A DNA stretch of 64,000 nt from Rhodanobacter sp. LX-99 (GTDB lineage: Bacteria > Pseudomonadota > Gammaproteobacteria > Xanthomonadales > Rhodanobacteraceae), in contig NZ_JAHFVL010000001.1 of the NCBI RefSeq assembly GCF_018599185.1, positions 2,232,001 to 2,296,000 on the forward strand. The letters run 5' to 3'. The notes under the pieces were generated by a model. The model was not told the origin of the DNA. It saw only the letters and a list, made by a program, of their open reading frames with translations, and ran no database searches. Positions 46,709-56,281 of this stretch are shown one piece after another. Each line of letters starts with the position of its first letter. Positions within the stretch are counted from its first letter, which is position 1. Both the position numbers and the translations under genes were made by a program.

Positions 46709-48541
46709 ATGAAGCTTCAAGTACCGTTTGTGCAATTGCCCCTGCAGTTCGACGCAGCCCGGCTGATGGCCGAGATCGATGCGCTCGGCGCAGATAAATG
46801 GATCGAGCATCCTCAGAAATACCCTGGGAATTTTGCGTTGCCGCTGATTTCGGTCAACGGCGATCCCGCCAGCGATGCGATTTCCGGGCCGATGCGACCC
46901 ACCCCCTCGCTGGGGCAGTGCCCGTATCTGATGCAGGTGCTCCATCGCGTCGGCGCGGTATGGGGGCGCACCCGTCTGATGAAACTCAGCGGCCACGCCG
47001 AGGTGACCCCGCATACGGATCTCAGCTATTACTGGCGTGAGCGCGTGCGCGTGCATGTGCCGATTCGCACCAAGCCCAGCGTGCGCTTCTTCTGCGGCGA
47101 CAGCGAAGTGAACATGGCGGCGGGTGAGTGCTGGATATTCAATACCTGGCTCAACCATCGCGTCGTCAATGGCGACGACGACGAGCGGATCCATCTGGTT
47201 GCGGACAGCGTCGGCAGCGAACCGTTCTGGCGACTGGTCGGAGCCGGCAGGGTGCCCGGGCACGGTGAAGTGCAGGACTGGCGCGCCGAGTCGGTGATGC
47301 CGGTGTCCGACACCATCCCCAGGCTGATGTACGAATCGGACAACGTGCCGCAGGTGATGACGCCGTGGGAGATGCGGGAGCATCTGGCGTTCCTGCTCGG
47401 TGATACACGAGCGCATCCCCAGGTCAACGCCGCGCGATTCGCGGTGGCGCGCTTCAACTTCATCTGGCGGGCGCTGTGGGCGCAATTCGGTACTGACCGG
47501 AGCGGCTGGCCGGACTATCGCAGGGCCCTGGACGAGTTCAGGCAGCACATGGAGCAAGTCGCGGAACCCTTGCAGCTGGCCTGCGGAATGCAGTTCATGA
47601 CGGGTTTGCACGCGGGCGTGCTTGACGTGGCGCTGGCAGACCGCAATCAGGATTTCGGTGCGCGCGAGACGCGTCCACCCGCCTTTGGCGCTCCGGCTTC
47701 GAGCGAGCATGATCCGGTTTTCGATCGCCCCGTGTTCATTGTTTCGTCCCCCCGCTCAGGTTCGACCCTGTTGTTCGAAACGTTGGCGCAAGCGAACGGG
47801 CTGTATACCATCGGCAAGGAAAGCCATGCTCTCATCGAAGACATGATGGCGTTGAATCCCGGGTTGCTCGGCTTCGAATCCAACCGTTTGACGGCGAGTG
47901 CAGCCACACCCGCGGTGGCGGAGGAACTGCGCCGGCGGATGTGGGCCGAGCTGCGTGATCGCGATGGCGCGGCGCCGACCGGCGCGCCGTCGCGCGTGCT
48001 CGAAAAGACCCCGAAGAACTCCCTGCGCGTGCCGTTCCTGGCCGAGGTGTTCCCGCAGGCACGATTCATCTACCTGTATCGCGATCCGCGGCAGACGCTC
48101 AGCAGCATGATCGAGGCGTGGCAATCGGGCCGCTTCCGCACTTATGCGGATCTCCCCGATTGGGAAGGCTTGCCGTGGTCGATGCTGCTGGTGCCCGGCT
48201 GGCGCGACCTGAAGGGGCGCCCGCTGCAGCAGATCGTGGCGGCGCAGTGGGAGATCACCACGCGAGTCCTGCTGGACGACTTGAGCGCCCTGCCTGCCGG
48301 GCGCTGCCAGGTGGTGCATTACGACACCTTCCTGGCGAATCCGGCCAATGAAGTGGGGCGGTTGTGTGAGTGGCTAGACCTGACGTGGGATCGGGCGCTG
48401 GACAAGGCACTGCCACTGTCGCGCTATACCGTGTCCGAGCCGTCAGCGGACAAGTGGCGTCGCCACGCCGATCTGATCGAGGAAGTGTTGCCCGCCCTGC
48501 AGGCCACGCGTGATCGTGCGGAGCGCTTCGTCGGGCGCTGA
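46709..48541 (+). CDS. Fusion of Asp/Asn beta-hydroxylase-like domain and sulfotransferase
   Basis: A 610-residue protein with two enzyme modules. Residues about 10-170 form an aspartyl/asparaginyl beta-hydroxylase-type 2-oxoglutarate/Fe(II) dioxygenase: VTPHTDLSYYW gives the H102-x-D104 iron ligands, WLNHRVVN the third (His150), and Arg160 in DERIHLVAD is placed to bind 2-oxoglutarate. A helical linker (about 220-335) follows. Residues about 340-600 are a sulfotransferase with the PAPS-binding loop SSPRSGST (346-353) and a second PAPS segment YLYRDPRQTLSSM near 453. Both sites look intact. It may hydroxylate then sulfate one substrate; the substrate is unknown. Base composition is a little lower in GC than its surroundings. 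Confidence 0.85.
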   Translation: MKLQVPFVQLPLQFDAARLMAEIDALGADKWIEHPQKYPGNFALPLISVNGDPASDAISGPMRPTPSLGQCPYLMQVLHRVGAVWGRTRLMKLSGHAEVTPHTDLSYYWRERVRVHVPIRTKPSVRFFCGDSEVNMAAGECWIFNTWLNHRVVNGDDDERIHLVADSVGSEPFWRLVGAGRVPGHGEVQDWRAESVMPVSDTIPRLMYESDNVPQVMTPWEMREHLAFLLGDTRAHPQVNAARFAVARFNFIWRALWAQFGTDRSGWPDYRRALDEFRQHMEQVAEPLQLACGMQFMTGLHAGVLDVALADRNQDFGARETRPPAFGAPASSEHDPVFDRPVFIVSSPRSGSTLLFETLAQANGLYTIGKESHALIEDMMALNPGLLGFESNRLTASAATPAVAEELRRRMWAELRDRDGAAPTGAPSRVLEKTPKNSLRVPFLAEVFPQARFIYLYRDPRQTLSSMIEAWQSGRFRTYADLPDWEGLPWSMLLVPGWRDLKGRPLQQIVAAQWEITTRVLLDDLSALPAGRCQVVHYDTFLANPANEVGRLCEWLDLTWDRALDKALPLSRYTVSEPSADKWRRHADLIEEVLPALQATRDRAERFVGR

Positions 48542-48677
48542 AGTCGCGTGTTGCGTCGAGCCGCCACGCGCGGCCTTCACTCGGCTTTTTCGTGCACGTT
48601 TCTACGCTGCGCGGGGTTTCGACGGCACCTGCGGGTCTGCCGCGGAACATCACTCCCCTTCCACGCAGGAGCAAGCC

Positions 48678-49274
48678 ATGGCCAAGACCAAGCCGTTCGT
48701 CAGCGACATCGAGAACATCCGCAAGCGCGCACGCCAGGACATCGACAAGGGCGCGATGACGGCGGGCTACCGTGCGGACCGGGCCACCGTGGTCAAGCTG
48801 CTCAACCACGCGCTGGCCACCGAACTGGTTTGCGTGCTGCGCTACAAGTACCACTACTACATGGCCTCGGGCATCCACTCGCAGGCGATCAAGGCCGAGT
48901 TCCTGCAGCACGCGAACGAGGAGCAGGGCCACGCCGACTTGATCGCCGAACGCATCACCCAGCTCGACGGCAAGCCGAACCTGTCGCCGGAAGGCCTGCT
49001 CAGCCGCAGCCATTCCGACTACGTCGAAGGCGAGGACATCGTAGACATGATCAAGGAAGACCTGGTCGCCGAGCGCATCGCGATCGACAGCTACCGCGAG
49101 ATGATCAGCTATGTCGGCACCGACGACCCGACCACCCGCCGCGTGCTGGAAGGCATCCTGGCGATGGAGGAAGAGCACGCCGAGGACATGAACACGCTGC
49201 TGGAACAGCTCGGCAAGAAGGGCGAGCCGGCGAAGCCGTCGCCGGCCCGGAAAGCCGCGGGCAAGCGCGGCTGA
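48678..49274 (+). CDS. Ferritin-like/bacterioferritin-type di-iron protein
   Basis: A 198-residue cytoplasmic four-helix protein. Plausible di-iron ligands are Glu49 (ATELVCVLRYKYHYY), Glu81/82 and His85 (ANEEQGHADLIAERI), Glu132 (EDLVAERIAIDSYRE) and Glu165 with His167 (MEEEHAED). The C-terminus is Lys/Ala/Pro rich, like DNA-binding tails. It may store iron or, as a Dps-like member, protect DNA; the length and helix order suit the bacterioferritin side. The ATG at 48678 has CAGGAG upstream. It stands alone after the fusion gene. Confidence 0.82.
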   Translation: MAKTKPFVSDIENIRKRARQDIDKGAMTAGYRADRATVVKLLNHALATELVCVLRYKYHYYMASGIHSQAIKAEFLQHANEEQGHADLIAERITQLDGKPNLSPEGLLSRSHSDYVEGEDIVDMIKEDLVAERIAIDSYREMISYVGTDDPTTRRVLEGILAMEEEHAEDMNTLLEQLGKKGEPAKPSPARKAAGKRG

Positions 49275-49317
49275 TCGCGTGCGCGTGCGGCGGCGTGCAC
49301 GCGCGCCGCGCGACGCA

Positions 49318-50330
49318 TCACCAGCCGGCCAGCGCCAGCTTGCCGATCGTGCTGCCCGATTCCAGCCGGCGATGCGCCTCGCGCAGGTTCGCCGCATTGA
49401 TCGGCACCAGCGTTTCGGTGCGCGTGCAGCGCAATTCACCCGCATCGATCAAGCTGGCGATCCGTTCGAGGATGCGGCCCTGCTCGGCCATGTCGGGGGT
49501 GTTGAAGCGCGCGCGGGCGAACATGAATTCCCAGTGGATGCCGATGCATTTGGCCTTGTACGGGTCGCCGATCCTCAGCGCGCCGGCCGGCTCCACGATC
49601 AGGCCGACGTGGCCTTGCGGCGCGAGCAGCTGGCCGATCGCATCCCAGTAGTGATCGGTATCGGCGAGGTTGAGCGCCGCGTCGACCTGGCCGAAGCCCA
49701 GCGCTTCCAGCTGCGGTGCCAGCGCGTGGCGATGGTTGACCACGTGCAGCGCGCCCATCGTGCGGCACCACTCCGTGGTCTCGTTGCGCGAAGCCGTGGC
49801 GATCACGGTGAAGCCGGCGCGCCGCGCCAGCTGGATAGCGATCGAGCCGACCCCGCCGGCGCCGCCGATCACCAGCAGCGACTTGTCTTCGCCGCCGTGC
49901 TCGCTGTCGAACGGCATGCGCTGGAACAGCAACTCCCACGCGGTGATCGCGGTCAGCGGCAGCGCCGCTGCCTCGGCCAGATCCAGCGACCGCGGCGCAT
50001 GGCCGGCCAGGCGTGCGTCGACCAGCTGGAACTGCGCGTTGCTGCCGGGGCGGGTGACGTCGCCGGCGTAGTACACGCGATCGCCCGGCTGGAAGCCGTC
50101 GACCGATGCGCCGACGGCCTCGACGACGCCGGCGGCGTCGTAGCCGAGCACCTTCGGTTGCGCCTCGACCTGCGGCTTGGGCGAGCGGACCTTGGTGTCG
50201 ACCGGATTCACCGACACAGCCTCGACGCGCACCAGCAGGTCGTGCGCGCCGGGCACGGGCGTGGGCAGTTCGACGTCGAGCAGCGACTGCGGGTCGTCGA
50301 TCGGCAAGTAGCGGGTGAGTGCGACGGCTT

Positions 50331-50334
<4 letters not shown>
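49318..50334 (-). CDS. Zinc-type alcohol dehydrogenase family protein (quinone oxidoreductase-like MDR)
   Basis: A 338-residue medium-chain reductase of the TIGR02817 group. It opens MKAVALTRYLPIDDPQSL, has VEAVSVNPVDTKVR, GYDAAGVVEAVG, and the NAD(P) site LLVIGGAGGVGSIAIQLARRAG. No zinc ligands of classical ADH are present, so it is a zinc-independent NADPH-dependent reductase, probably acting on quinones or unsaturated carbonyls. Its ATG overlaps the AKR stop by 4 nt, making it the last gene of an MFS-AKR-MDR operon. Confidence 0.87.
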
Positions 50335-51392
<1,058 letters not shown>

Positions 51393-51409
51393 GATGCAGT
51401 CCTTCGAAG

Positions 51410-52630
51410 TCAGAGTGAGGTGTCGGCGCAGGCCGCGGCGGTCGTGATGCGCGCTGGCCGGGAACTCAACCGCACGCTCCACAGCGCCACGGCGAAGCCG
51501 AGCACGGTGACCAGCGCCGCGGCCCAGGTCACTGCGCCCAGGCCGGGGCCGTGGCTGATCACCGCGCCGCCCAGCCACGCGCCGATCGCGTTGCCGAGAT
51601 TGAACGCGGCGATGTTGAAGCTCGACGCCAGCACCTGGCCGCCGCCGGCGGCCTGCTGCAGCACGCGCAACTGCAGCGGTGCCACGGTGGCGAACGCGGC
51701 GATGCCGAGCAGGCCGGTGAACGCGATCGTCGCCGGCTTGCTGTGCAGGGCGAACGTCATCGCGGCCAGCACGATCGCCAGCGCCGCCAGCGAGCCGAGC
51801 AGGGCCGGTACCAGGGCACGATCGGCAAGGCGGCCGCCGAGCAGGTTGCCGATCACCAGGCCGCCGCCGAACACCAGCAGGATCGGCGACACCGCGCTGT
51901 CGGCGAAGCCGGTGACGCGGGTCAGGATCGGCTGGATGTAGGTGAACACCGCGAACACGCCGGCGAAGCCGAGCACGGTCACCAGCAGGCCGAGCAATAC
52001 CTGCGGCCGCGCGATGCCTTTCAGCTCTTCCATGAAGCGCACCGGCGCGGCGTCGCCGCGGTCGGCCGGCACCAGGGTGGCGATGATCGCGGTGGCCAGC
52101 ACGCCGATCGCGCTGACTGCCCAGAACGTGGCGCGCCAGCCGAACGCGTGGCCCAGCCACGCGCCGGCCGGCACGCCGAGCAGGGTGGCCACGGTCAGGC
52201 CGGTGAACATGATCGAGATCGCCGAGGCCTTGCGGTCCTCCGCCACCAGTCCGGTCGCCACCACCGCGCCCACGCCGAAGAAGGTGCCGTGGGCCAGCGA
52301 GGTAATCACCCGCGCGATCATCAGCACGCTGTAGCTTGGCGCCAGCGCGCTGGCCAGGTTGCCGATGGTGAAGATCAGCATCAAGGCGAGCAGCGCGGTC
52401 TTGCGCGGCAGCCGGCTGGTCGCCGCGGTCAGCAGCGGCGCGCCGACGAACACGCCCAGCGCATAGCCGGAGATCAGCAGACCGGCGGCCGCGATGCCGA
52501 CGTGCAGGTCGGCGGCAACCTGCAGCAGCAGGCCCATGATCACGAATTCGGTGGTGCCGATGCCGAACGCGCCGGCGGTTAGCGCGTACAGCGCCAGCGG
52601 TGTACGGGGTCGGGGAGAAGGGGAGCGCAT
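51410..52630 (-). CDS. MFS transporter, YdhP/AraJ-like
   Basis: A 406-residue inner-membrane protein with 12 predicted helices. It begins LALYALTAGAFGIGTTEFVIMGLLLQVAADL, which is the hallmark of the YdhP/AraJ/NepI branch of drug-H+ antiporters, and has the MFS loop motif LTAATSRLPRKTALL between helices 2 and 3. It is the first gene of the operon and probably exports a small hydrophobic or sugar-like compound; the ligand is unknown. It is divergent from the LysR gene with a 98-nt shared regulatory region. Confidence 0.88.
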   Translation of the reverse strand: MRSPSPRPRTPLALYALTAGAFGIGTTEFVIMGLLLQVAADLHVGIAAAGLLISGYALGVFVGAPLLTAATSRLPRKTALLALMLIFTIGNLASALAPSYSVLMIARVITSLAHGTFFGVGAVVATGLVAEDRKASAISIMFTGLTVATLLGVPAGAWLGHAFGWRATFWAVSAIGVLATAIIATLVPADRGDAAPVRFMEELKGIARPQVLLGLLVTVLGFAGVFAVFTYIQPILTRVTGFADSAVSPILLVFGGGLVIGNLLGGRLADRALVPALLGSLAALAIVLAAMTFALHSKPATIAFTGLLGIAAFATVAPLQLRVLQQAAGGGQVLASSFNIAAFNLGNAIGAWLGGAVISHGPGLGAVTWAAALVTVLGFAVALWSVRLSSRPARITTAAACADTSL

Positions 52631-52728
52631 CGGGGTCGTCCGGAGGAAAAGAGACGCAGCTTAGGCGCTTGCCTTTTCGCCAAGAACCACCAGGATGGCT
52701 AATCATTATCAACAAAAGATTGAAAGTC

Positions 52729-53637
52729 ATGGATCGCATCGGCGACCTCAGTCTGTTCCTGCGCGTGCTCGACCTCGGCTCGATCAGCGCCGCGGCGCGC
52801 AGCCTCGACCTGTCGGTGGCGGTGGCCAGCCAGCGCCTGAAGCGGCTGGAGCGCGAGCTCGGCGTGCGCCTGCTGCACCGGACCACGCGCCAACTGCACG
52901 CCACGCCCGAAGGCGCCGCGCTGGCCGAGCAGGGGCGTACGCTGGTGGAGGACCTGGAAGCGCTCACCGGCGGCCTGCGCCAGTCCGCCACCGAGGTCAG
53001 CGGCACCTTGCGGGTGACCATCCCGGCCTCGTTCGGGCAGCAGTACATCTCGCCGCTGCTGCCGGAGTTCCTCGCCCTGCATCCGCGGGTGAAGCTCAGC
53101 GTGAACCTCAACGACCAGATCCTGGATCTGGTCGGTTCCGGTTTCGACCTGGGCATCCGTGTCGGCGCGCTGGGCGATTCCGGCCTGGTCGCGCGCCAGC
53201 TGGCGACCAACCGGCGCGTGCTGTGCGCATCGCCGGATTACCTGCGCCGGCATGGCGCGCCGCGCACGCCGGCGGATCTGGCCACCCACGACTGCCTGCT
53301 GCTGGTCGGCAGCCAGGGCCGGCAGGACGTCTGGCGCTTCACCGACCGCAAGGGCCGCGAGATCGCGCAACGGGTGCAGGGCCGTTTCGAGAGCAACCAG
53401 GGCGAACTGCTGCGCGACGCGGTGGTGGCCGGGCTCGGCATCGCGCTGCATTCGGTCTGGCACGTGCACGAGCAACTGCGCGCCGGCCGGCTGCAGGTGC
53501 TGCTGCCGGACTATCCGATCGCCGCCACCGGCATCCACGCGGTGATGCCGCAGCGCCGGCTGGTGCCGCCGCGGGTGCGCGCGTTCGTGGATTTCCTGGT
53601 CGAGCGGCTGGGCGAGCATCCGCCGTGGGAGCGCTGA
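52729..53637 (+). CDS. LysR family transcriptional regulator
   Basis: A 302-residue regulator. The winged helix-turn-helix (about 18-60) is SISAAARSLDLSVAVASQRLKRLERELGVRLLHRTTR in pattern, followed by a periplasmic-binding-protein fold: GTLRVTIPASFGQQYISPLL and GFDLGIRVGALGDSGLVAR. The latter two belong to the CrgA/AaeR-like branch that often controls a divergent efflux and reductase operon. It most likely activates the MFS-AKR-MDR genes on the opposite strand from the 98-nt gap, in response to an unknown ligand. Confidence 0.9.
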   Translation: MDRIGDLSLFLRVLDLGSISAAARSLDLSVAVASQRLKRLERELGVRLLHRTTRQLHATPEGAALAEQGRTLVEDLEALTGGLRQSATEVSGTLRVTIPASFGQQYISPLLPEFLALHPRVKLSVNLNDQILDLVGSGFDLGIRVGALGDSGLVARQLATNRRVLCASPDYLRRHGAPRTPADLATHDCLLLVGSQGRQDVWRFTDRKGREIAQRVQGRFESNQGELLRDAVVAGLGIALHSVWHVHEQLRAGRLQVLLPDYPIAATGIHAVMPQRRLVPPRVRAFVDFLVERLGEHPPWER

Positions 53638-53675
53638 GCTTGTAAGCTTCGAGCATCCCCCGCAGGAGTCGCCCG

Positions 53676-54698
53676 ATGCAGACCCAGGACACTTCGAACC
53701 CGCCGCGCCACGGCATCCGCCGCGCCATCCTGGCCTTGCTCGCGTTGCTGGTGCTGTGCGTGGCGGCGCTGATGTGGTGGTGGGACAGCGAGCCGCCGCT
53801 GTTCGAGCCGGCGGCGGTGACCCAGGCGCAGATGCAGCAACTGAGGCGTCCGCTCAGCACCGGCGCCACCACCACGGTCACCCTGATCACCTCGGTGCGC
53901 ACCCTGCTCGACAAGCGCGGCGGCTACCTCAGCAACGACAAGCTGCCGCCGGGCGTGTTCATGGACAACGTCCCCAACTGGGAATTCGGCTCGCTGACCG
54001 CGTTGCGCGACCTGGTGCGCGCGCTGCGCAACGACTTCAGCCGCTCGCAGACGCAGTCGACCGAGGACAAGGACCTGGCCGAGGCCGATCCGCTGCTCAA
54101 CAGCCCGAACGACCGCTGGCTGCTGCCCAGCTCGGAAAGCCAGTACCGCAAGGCGATCAAGCATCTGGACGGCTATCTGGGCCGGCTCGGCGACAGCGAC
54201 GACAGCAACGCGCACTTCTACGCGCGTGCCGACAACCTGGCCGACTACCTGCAGGTCGCCTCGGCGCGGCTGGGCTCGCTGTCGCAGCGGCTGTCGGCCA
54301 GCGTGGGCCAGATCCGCCTCGGCGATGTTCCCTCGGTCGACGCGCCGGCCGAAGCCGGCACGGCGCGCGCGCCCGGCGGCGGCCGCCTGGTGAAGACCTC
54401 GTGGACCCGGATCGACGACAACTTCTACGAGGCGCGCGGCTACACCTGGACCCTGTTGGAGCAACTCAAGGCGTTCCAGCAGGATTTCGGCCCGATCCTG
54501 CGCAGCAAGCACGCCGACGTCAGCCTGCAGCAGGTGATCCGCGAACTGGAGGAAGCGCAGCGCCCGCTGCACAGCCCGATGGTGCTGAACGGTTCGCCGT
54601 TCGGCTTCTTCGCCAACCACTCGCTGGTGATGGCGAACTACGTGTCGCGCGCCAACGCGGCGCTGATCGACCTGCGCGAATTGCTCAAGCGCGGCTGA
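53676..54698 (+). CDS. DUF2333 family membrane-anchored protein
   Basis: A 340-residue protein with one N-terminal helix (about residues 16-35, ILALLALLVLCVAALMWWW) and a large periplasmic helical part. DUF2333 blocks are recognisable: VTLITSVRTLLDKRGGYLSNDKLPP, DNVPNWEFGSLTALRDLVRALRNDFSRSQSQ-like, and the C-terminal FGFFANHSLVMANYVSRANAALIDLREL. The family is found mainly in gammaproteobacteria and has no known function. It follows LysR by 38 nt but is probably unrelated to it. Confidence 0.85.
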   Translation: MQTQDTSNPPRHGIRRAILALLALLVLCVAALMWWWDSEPPLFEPAAVTQAQMQQLRRPLSTGATTTVTLITSVRTLLDKRGGYLSNDKLPPGVFMDNVPNWEFGSLTALRDLVRALRNDFSRSQTQSTEDKDLAEADPLLNSPNDRWLLPSSESQYRKAIKHLDGYLGRLGDSDDSNAHFYARADNLADYLQVASARLGSLSQRLSASVGQIRLGDVPSVDAPAEAGTARAPGGGRLVKTSWTRIDDNFYEARGYTWTLLEQLKAFQQDFGPILRSKHADVSLQQVIRELEEAQRPLHSPMVLNGSPFGFFANHSLVMANYVSRANAALIDLRELLKRG

Positions 54699-54705
54699 CC
54701 AGAAC

Positions 54706-54735
54706 GGACAAACCCCGCCGAAGCGGGGTTTGTCC
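54706..54735. terminator. Hairpin between DUF2333 and ppa
   Basis: A perfect 13-bp stem (GGACAAACCCCGC with GCGGGGTTTGTCC) and a 4-nt loop between convergent genes. It has T3 within the arms but no T tract after it, so it may be a weak terminator on both strands. Confidence 0.65.
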
Positions 54736-54761
54736 GTGCACCGGCGCGGCGGCCACCGGGC

Positions 54762-55301
54762 TCAGTCGCTGATGGCATCCTGGTAACGCTGGAAGCCGGC
54801 CACGATCTCGGCCTTCGCCTCGTCGGCGCCGACCCAGCCCTCCACCTTCACCCACTTGCCCTTCTCCAGGTCCTTGTAGTGCTCGAAGAAGTGGCCGATG
54901 CGTTCCAGCCAGTGCGGCGAGACGCCCTTCATGTCGTTGATGTGCGCATAGCCCGGGAACACCTTGGGCGACGGGATCACCACCAGCTTCTCGTCGCTGC
55001 CGGCCTCGTCGGTCATCTTCAGCATGCCGACCGGGTGGCAGCGGATCACCGAGCCGACGGCCAGCGGCAGCGGCAGGATCACCACTGCGTCCAGCGGGTC
55101 ACCGTCGCCGCCCAGCGTGCGCGGCACGTAGCCGTAGTTGCACGGATAGCGCATCGGCGTGGACAGGATGCGGTCGACGAAGATCGCGCCGCTTTCCTTC
55201 TCCACCTCGTACTTGACCGGCTCGGCATCCTTGGGGATTTCGATGATGACGTTGATTTCGTCCGGCACGTTGCGACCGGCGGAGACGAGGTGCAGACCCA
55301 T
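54762..55301 (-). CDS. ppa: Inorganic pyrophosphatase, family I
   Basis: A 179-residue soluble Mg-dependent hexameric pyrophosphatase that pulls biosynthetic reactions forward. Motifs are INVIIEIPKDAEPVKYEVEKESG, YPCNYGYVPRTLGGDGDPLDAVV with the DxDPxD metal site, and DEKLVVIPS. The ATG for MGLHLVSAG is standard, and the length fits. A 94-nt gap separates it from the 2OG oxygenase, which is on the same strand. Confidence 0.96.
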   Translation of the reverse strand: MGLHLVSAGRNVPDEINVIIEIPKDAEPVKYEVEKESGAIFVDRILSTPMRYPCNYGYVPRTLGGDGDPLDAVVILPLPLAVGSVIRCHPVGMLKMTDEAGSDEKLVVIPSPKVFPGYAHINDMKGVSPHWLERIGHFFEHYKDLEKGKWVKVEGWVGADEAKAEIVAGFQRYQDAISD

Positions 55302-55395
55302 GGAATGTCCTTGGCGGTAAGGGGGGAAAGAAGGTTCGCAAGAATACGCCAAACGCTGCTGCGACGCAGCAACGGCGACCCCGCCACGGCAACGG

Positions 55396-56250
55396 TCAGG
55401 CCTTCTTCGGCTTCCGGTAAGGCCGCTCGCGCAGCCATTTGGTGGCGATCCACTTCTCGCCCTGCAGCACCGGCAGTCCAGCGTGCAGCGAACTCCGGTC
55501 GCCGCCTTCATAGGCGAAATACACGGCCGTGCCACGCCGCGCGGTGACGGTGAGGCCGATCTCGGGGAACGCCGTGCCGCCGCCTTGCGCGGGCGTGTTC
55601 AGGTACATCACCACGCTGGCAACGCGCTGCCCGCCCACCGCGGTGATCGCGCCGTAGCCGGGCTGCTCCGGGTCGAACCAGTCGAAATGCGGCTCGTATT
55701 CCTGGCCCGGCAGGTAGTGCAGGATCTGCAGGCCTTCGCCGTGGCTCGCCGGCACGCCGAGCAGGGTAGCCAGGCGCTGCTCGATGCGGCCGACCAACGG
55801 CACTTCGTTCAAGGTAAAGAACATTCCTTCGCTGGTGCGCCGCTGGTCCACCTGGTGGCGGCCCTCGCTGTCGACGGTGAGCGCGCGCTGCAGCCGCGGC
55901 CGCGCCAGCGCGATCAGATCGTCGCATTCCTCTGCGCTGAGGATGTTCTCCAGCACCCGCAGCGCCGGCACGTCGACGCTGAGCGAGACGCCGACGGCGT
56001 GGCCGTCGATGCAGACTTCCGGCGCCTCGGGGTGTTTCGTGCGCAGGCCCTGCGGCGATCCCTTGGCGGTGCTGGCAAGCAGCGTGGCCAGCGGCAGCTT
56101 CAGCACCTCGGCGACGATGCCGCGGCTCTGCCGCGGGTCGTAGCCGTTCTCCTTCAGCAGCCGCAGCACTTCCGGCACGCCGTGCCCGGCCCGGGTCGTG
56201 GCCAGGATCCATTCGCGCAGTTCGGGGCTGATGGTGGTGCGTGGGTGCAT
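55396..56250 (-). CDS. 2OG-Fe(II) oxygenase, prolyl 4-hydroxylase-like
   Basis: A 284-residue dioxygenase. The C-terminal P4Hc domain (about residues 100-275) carries the iron ligands His188 and Asp190 in YEPHFDWFDPEQ and His256 in SLHAGLPV, and Lys266 in the GEKWIATKW block, which binds 2-oxoglutarate. The N-terminal 90 residues (ILATTRAGHGVPEVLRLLKENGYDPRQ) have a helical look, as in bacterial P4H proteins with an extra domain. Bacterial members may hydroxylate prolines in translation factors or other proteins; the target is unknown. Confidence 0.87.
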   Translation of the reverse strand: MHPRTTISPELREWILATTRAGHGVPEVLRLLKENGYDPRQSRGIVAEVLKLPLATLLASTAKGSPQGLRTKHPEAPEVCIDGHAVGVSLSVDVPALRVLENILSAEECDDLIALARPRLQRALTVDSEGRHQVDQRRTSEGMFFTLNEVPLVGRIEQRLATLLGVPASHGEGLQILHYLPGQEYEPHFDWFDPEQPGYGAITAVGGQRVASVVMYLNTPAQGGGTAFPEIGLTVTARRGTAVYFAYEGGDRSSLHAGLPVLQGEKWIATKWLRERPYRKPKKA

Positions 56251-56281
56251 GGTTCACAGGATTGATCAGGCCGTGCAGAGC

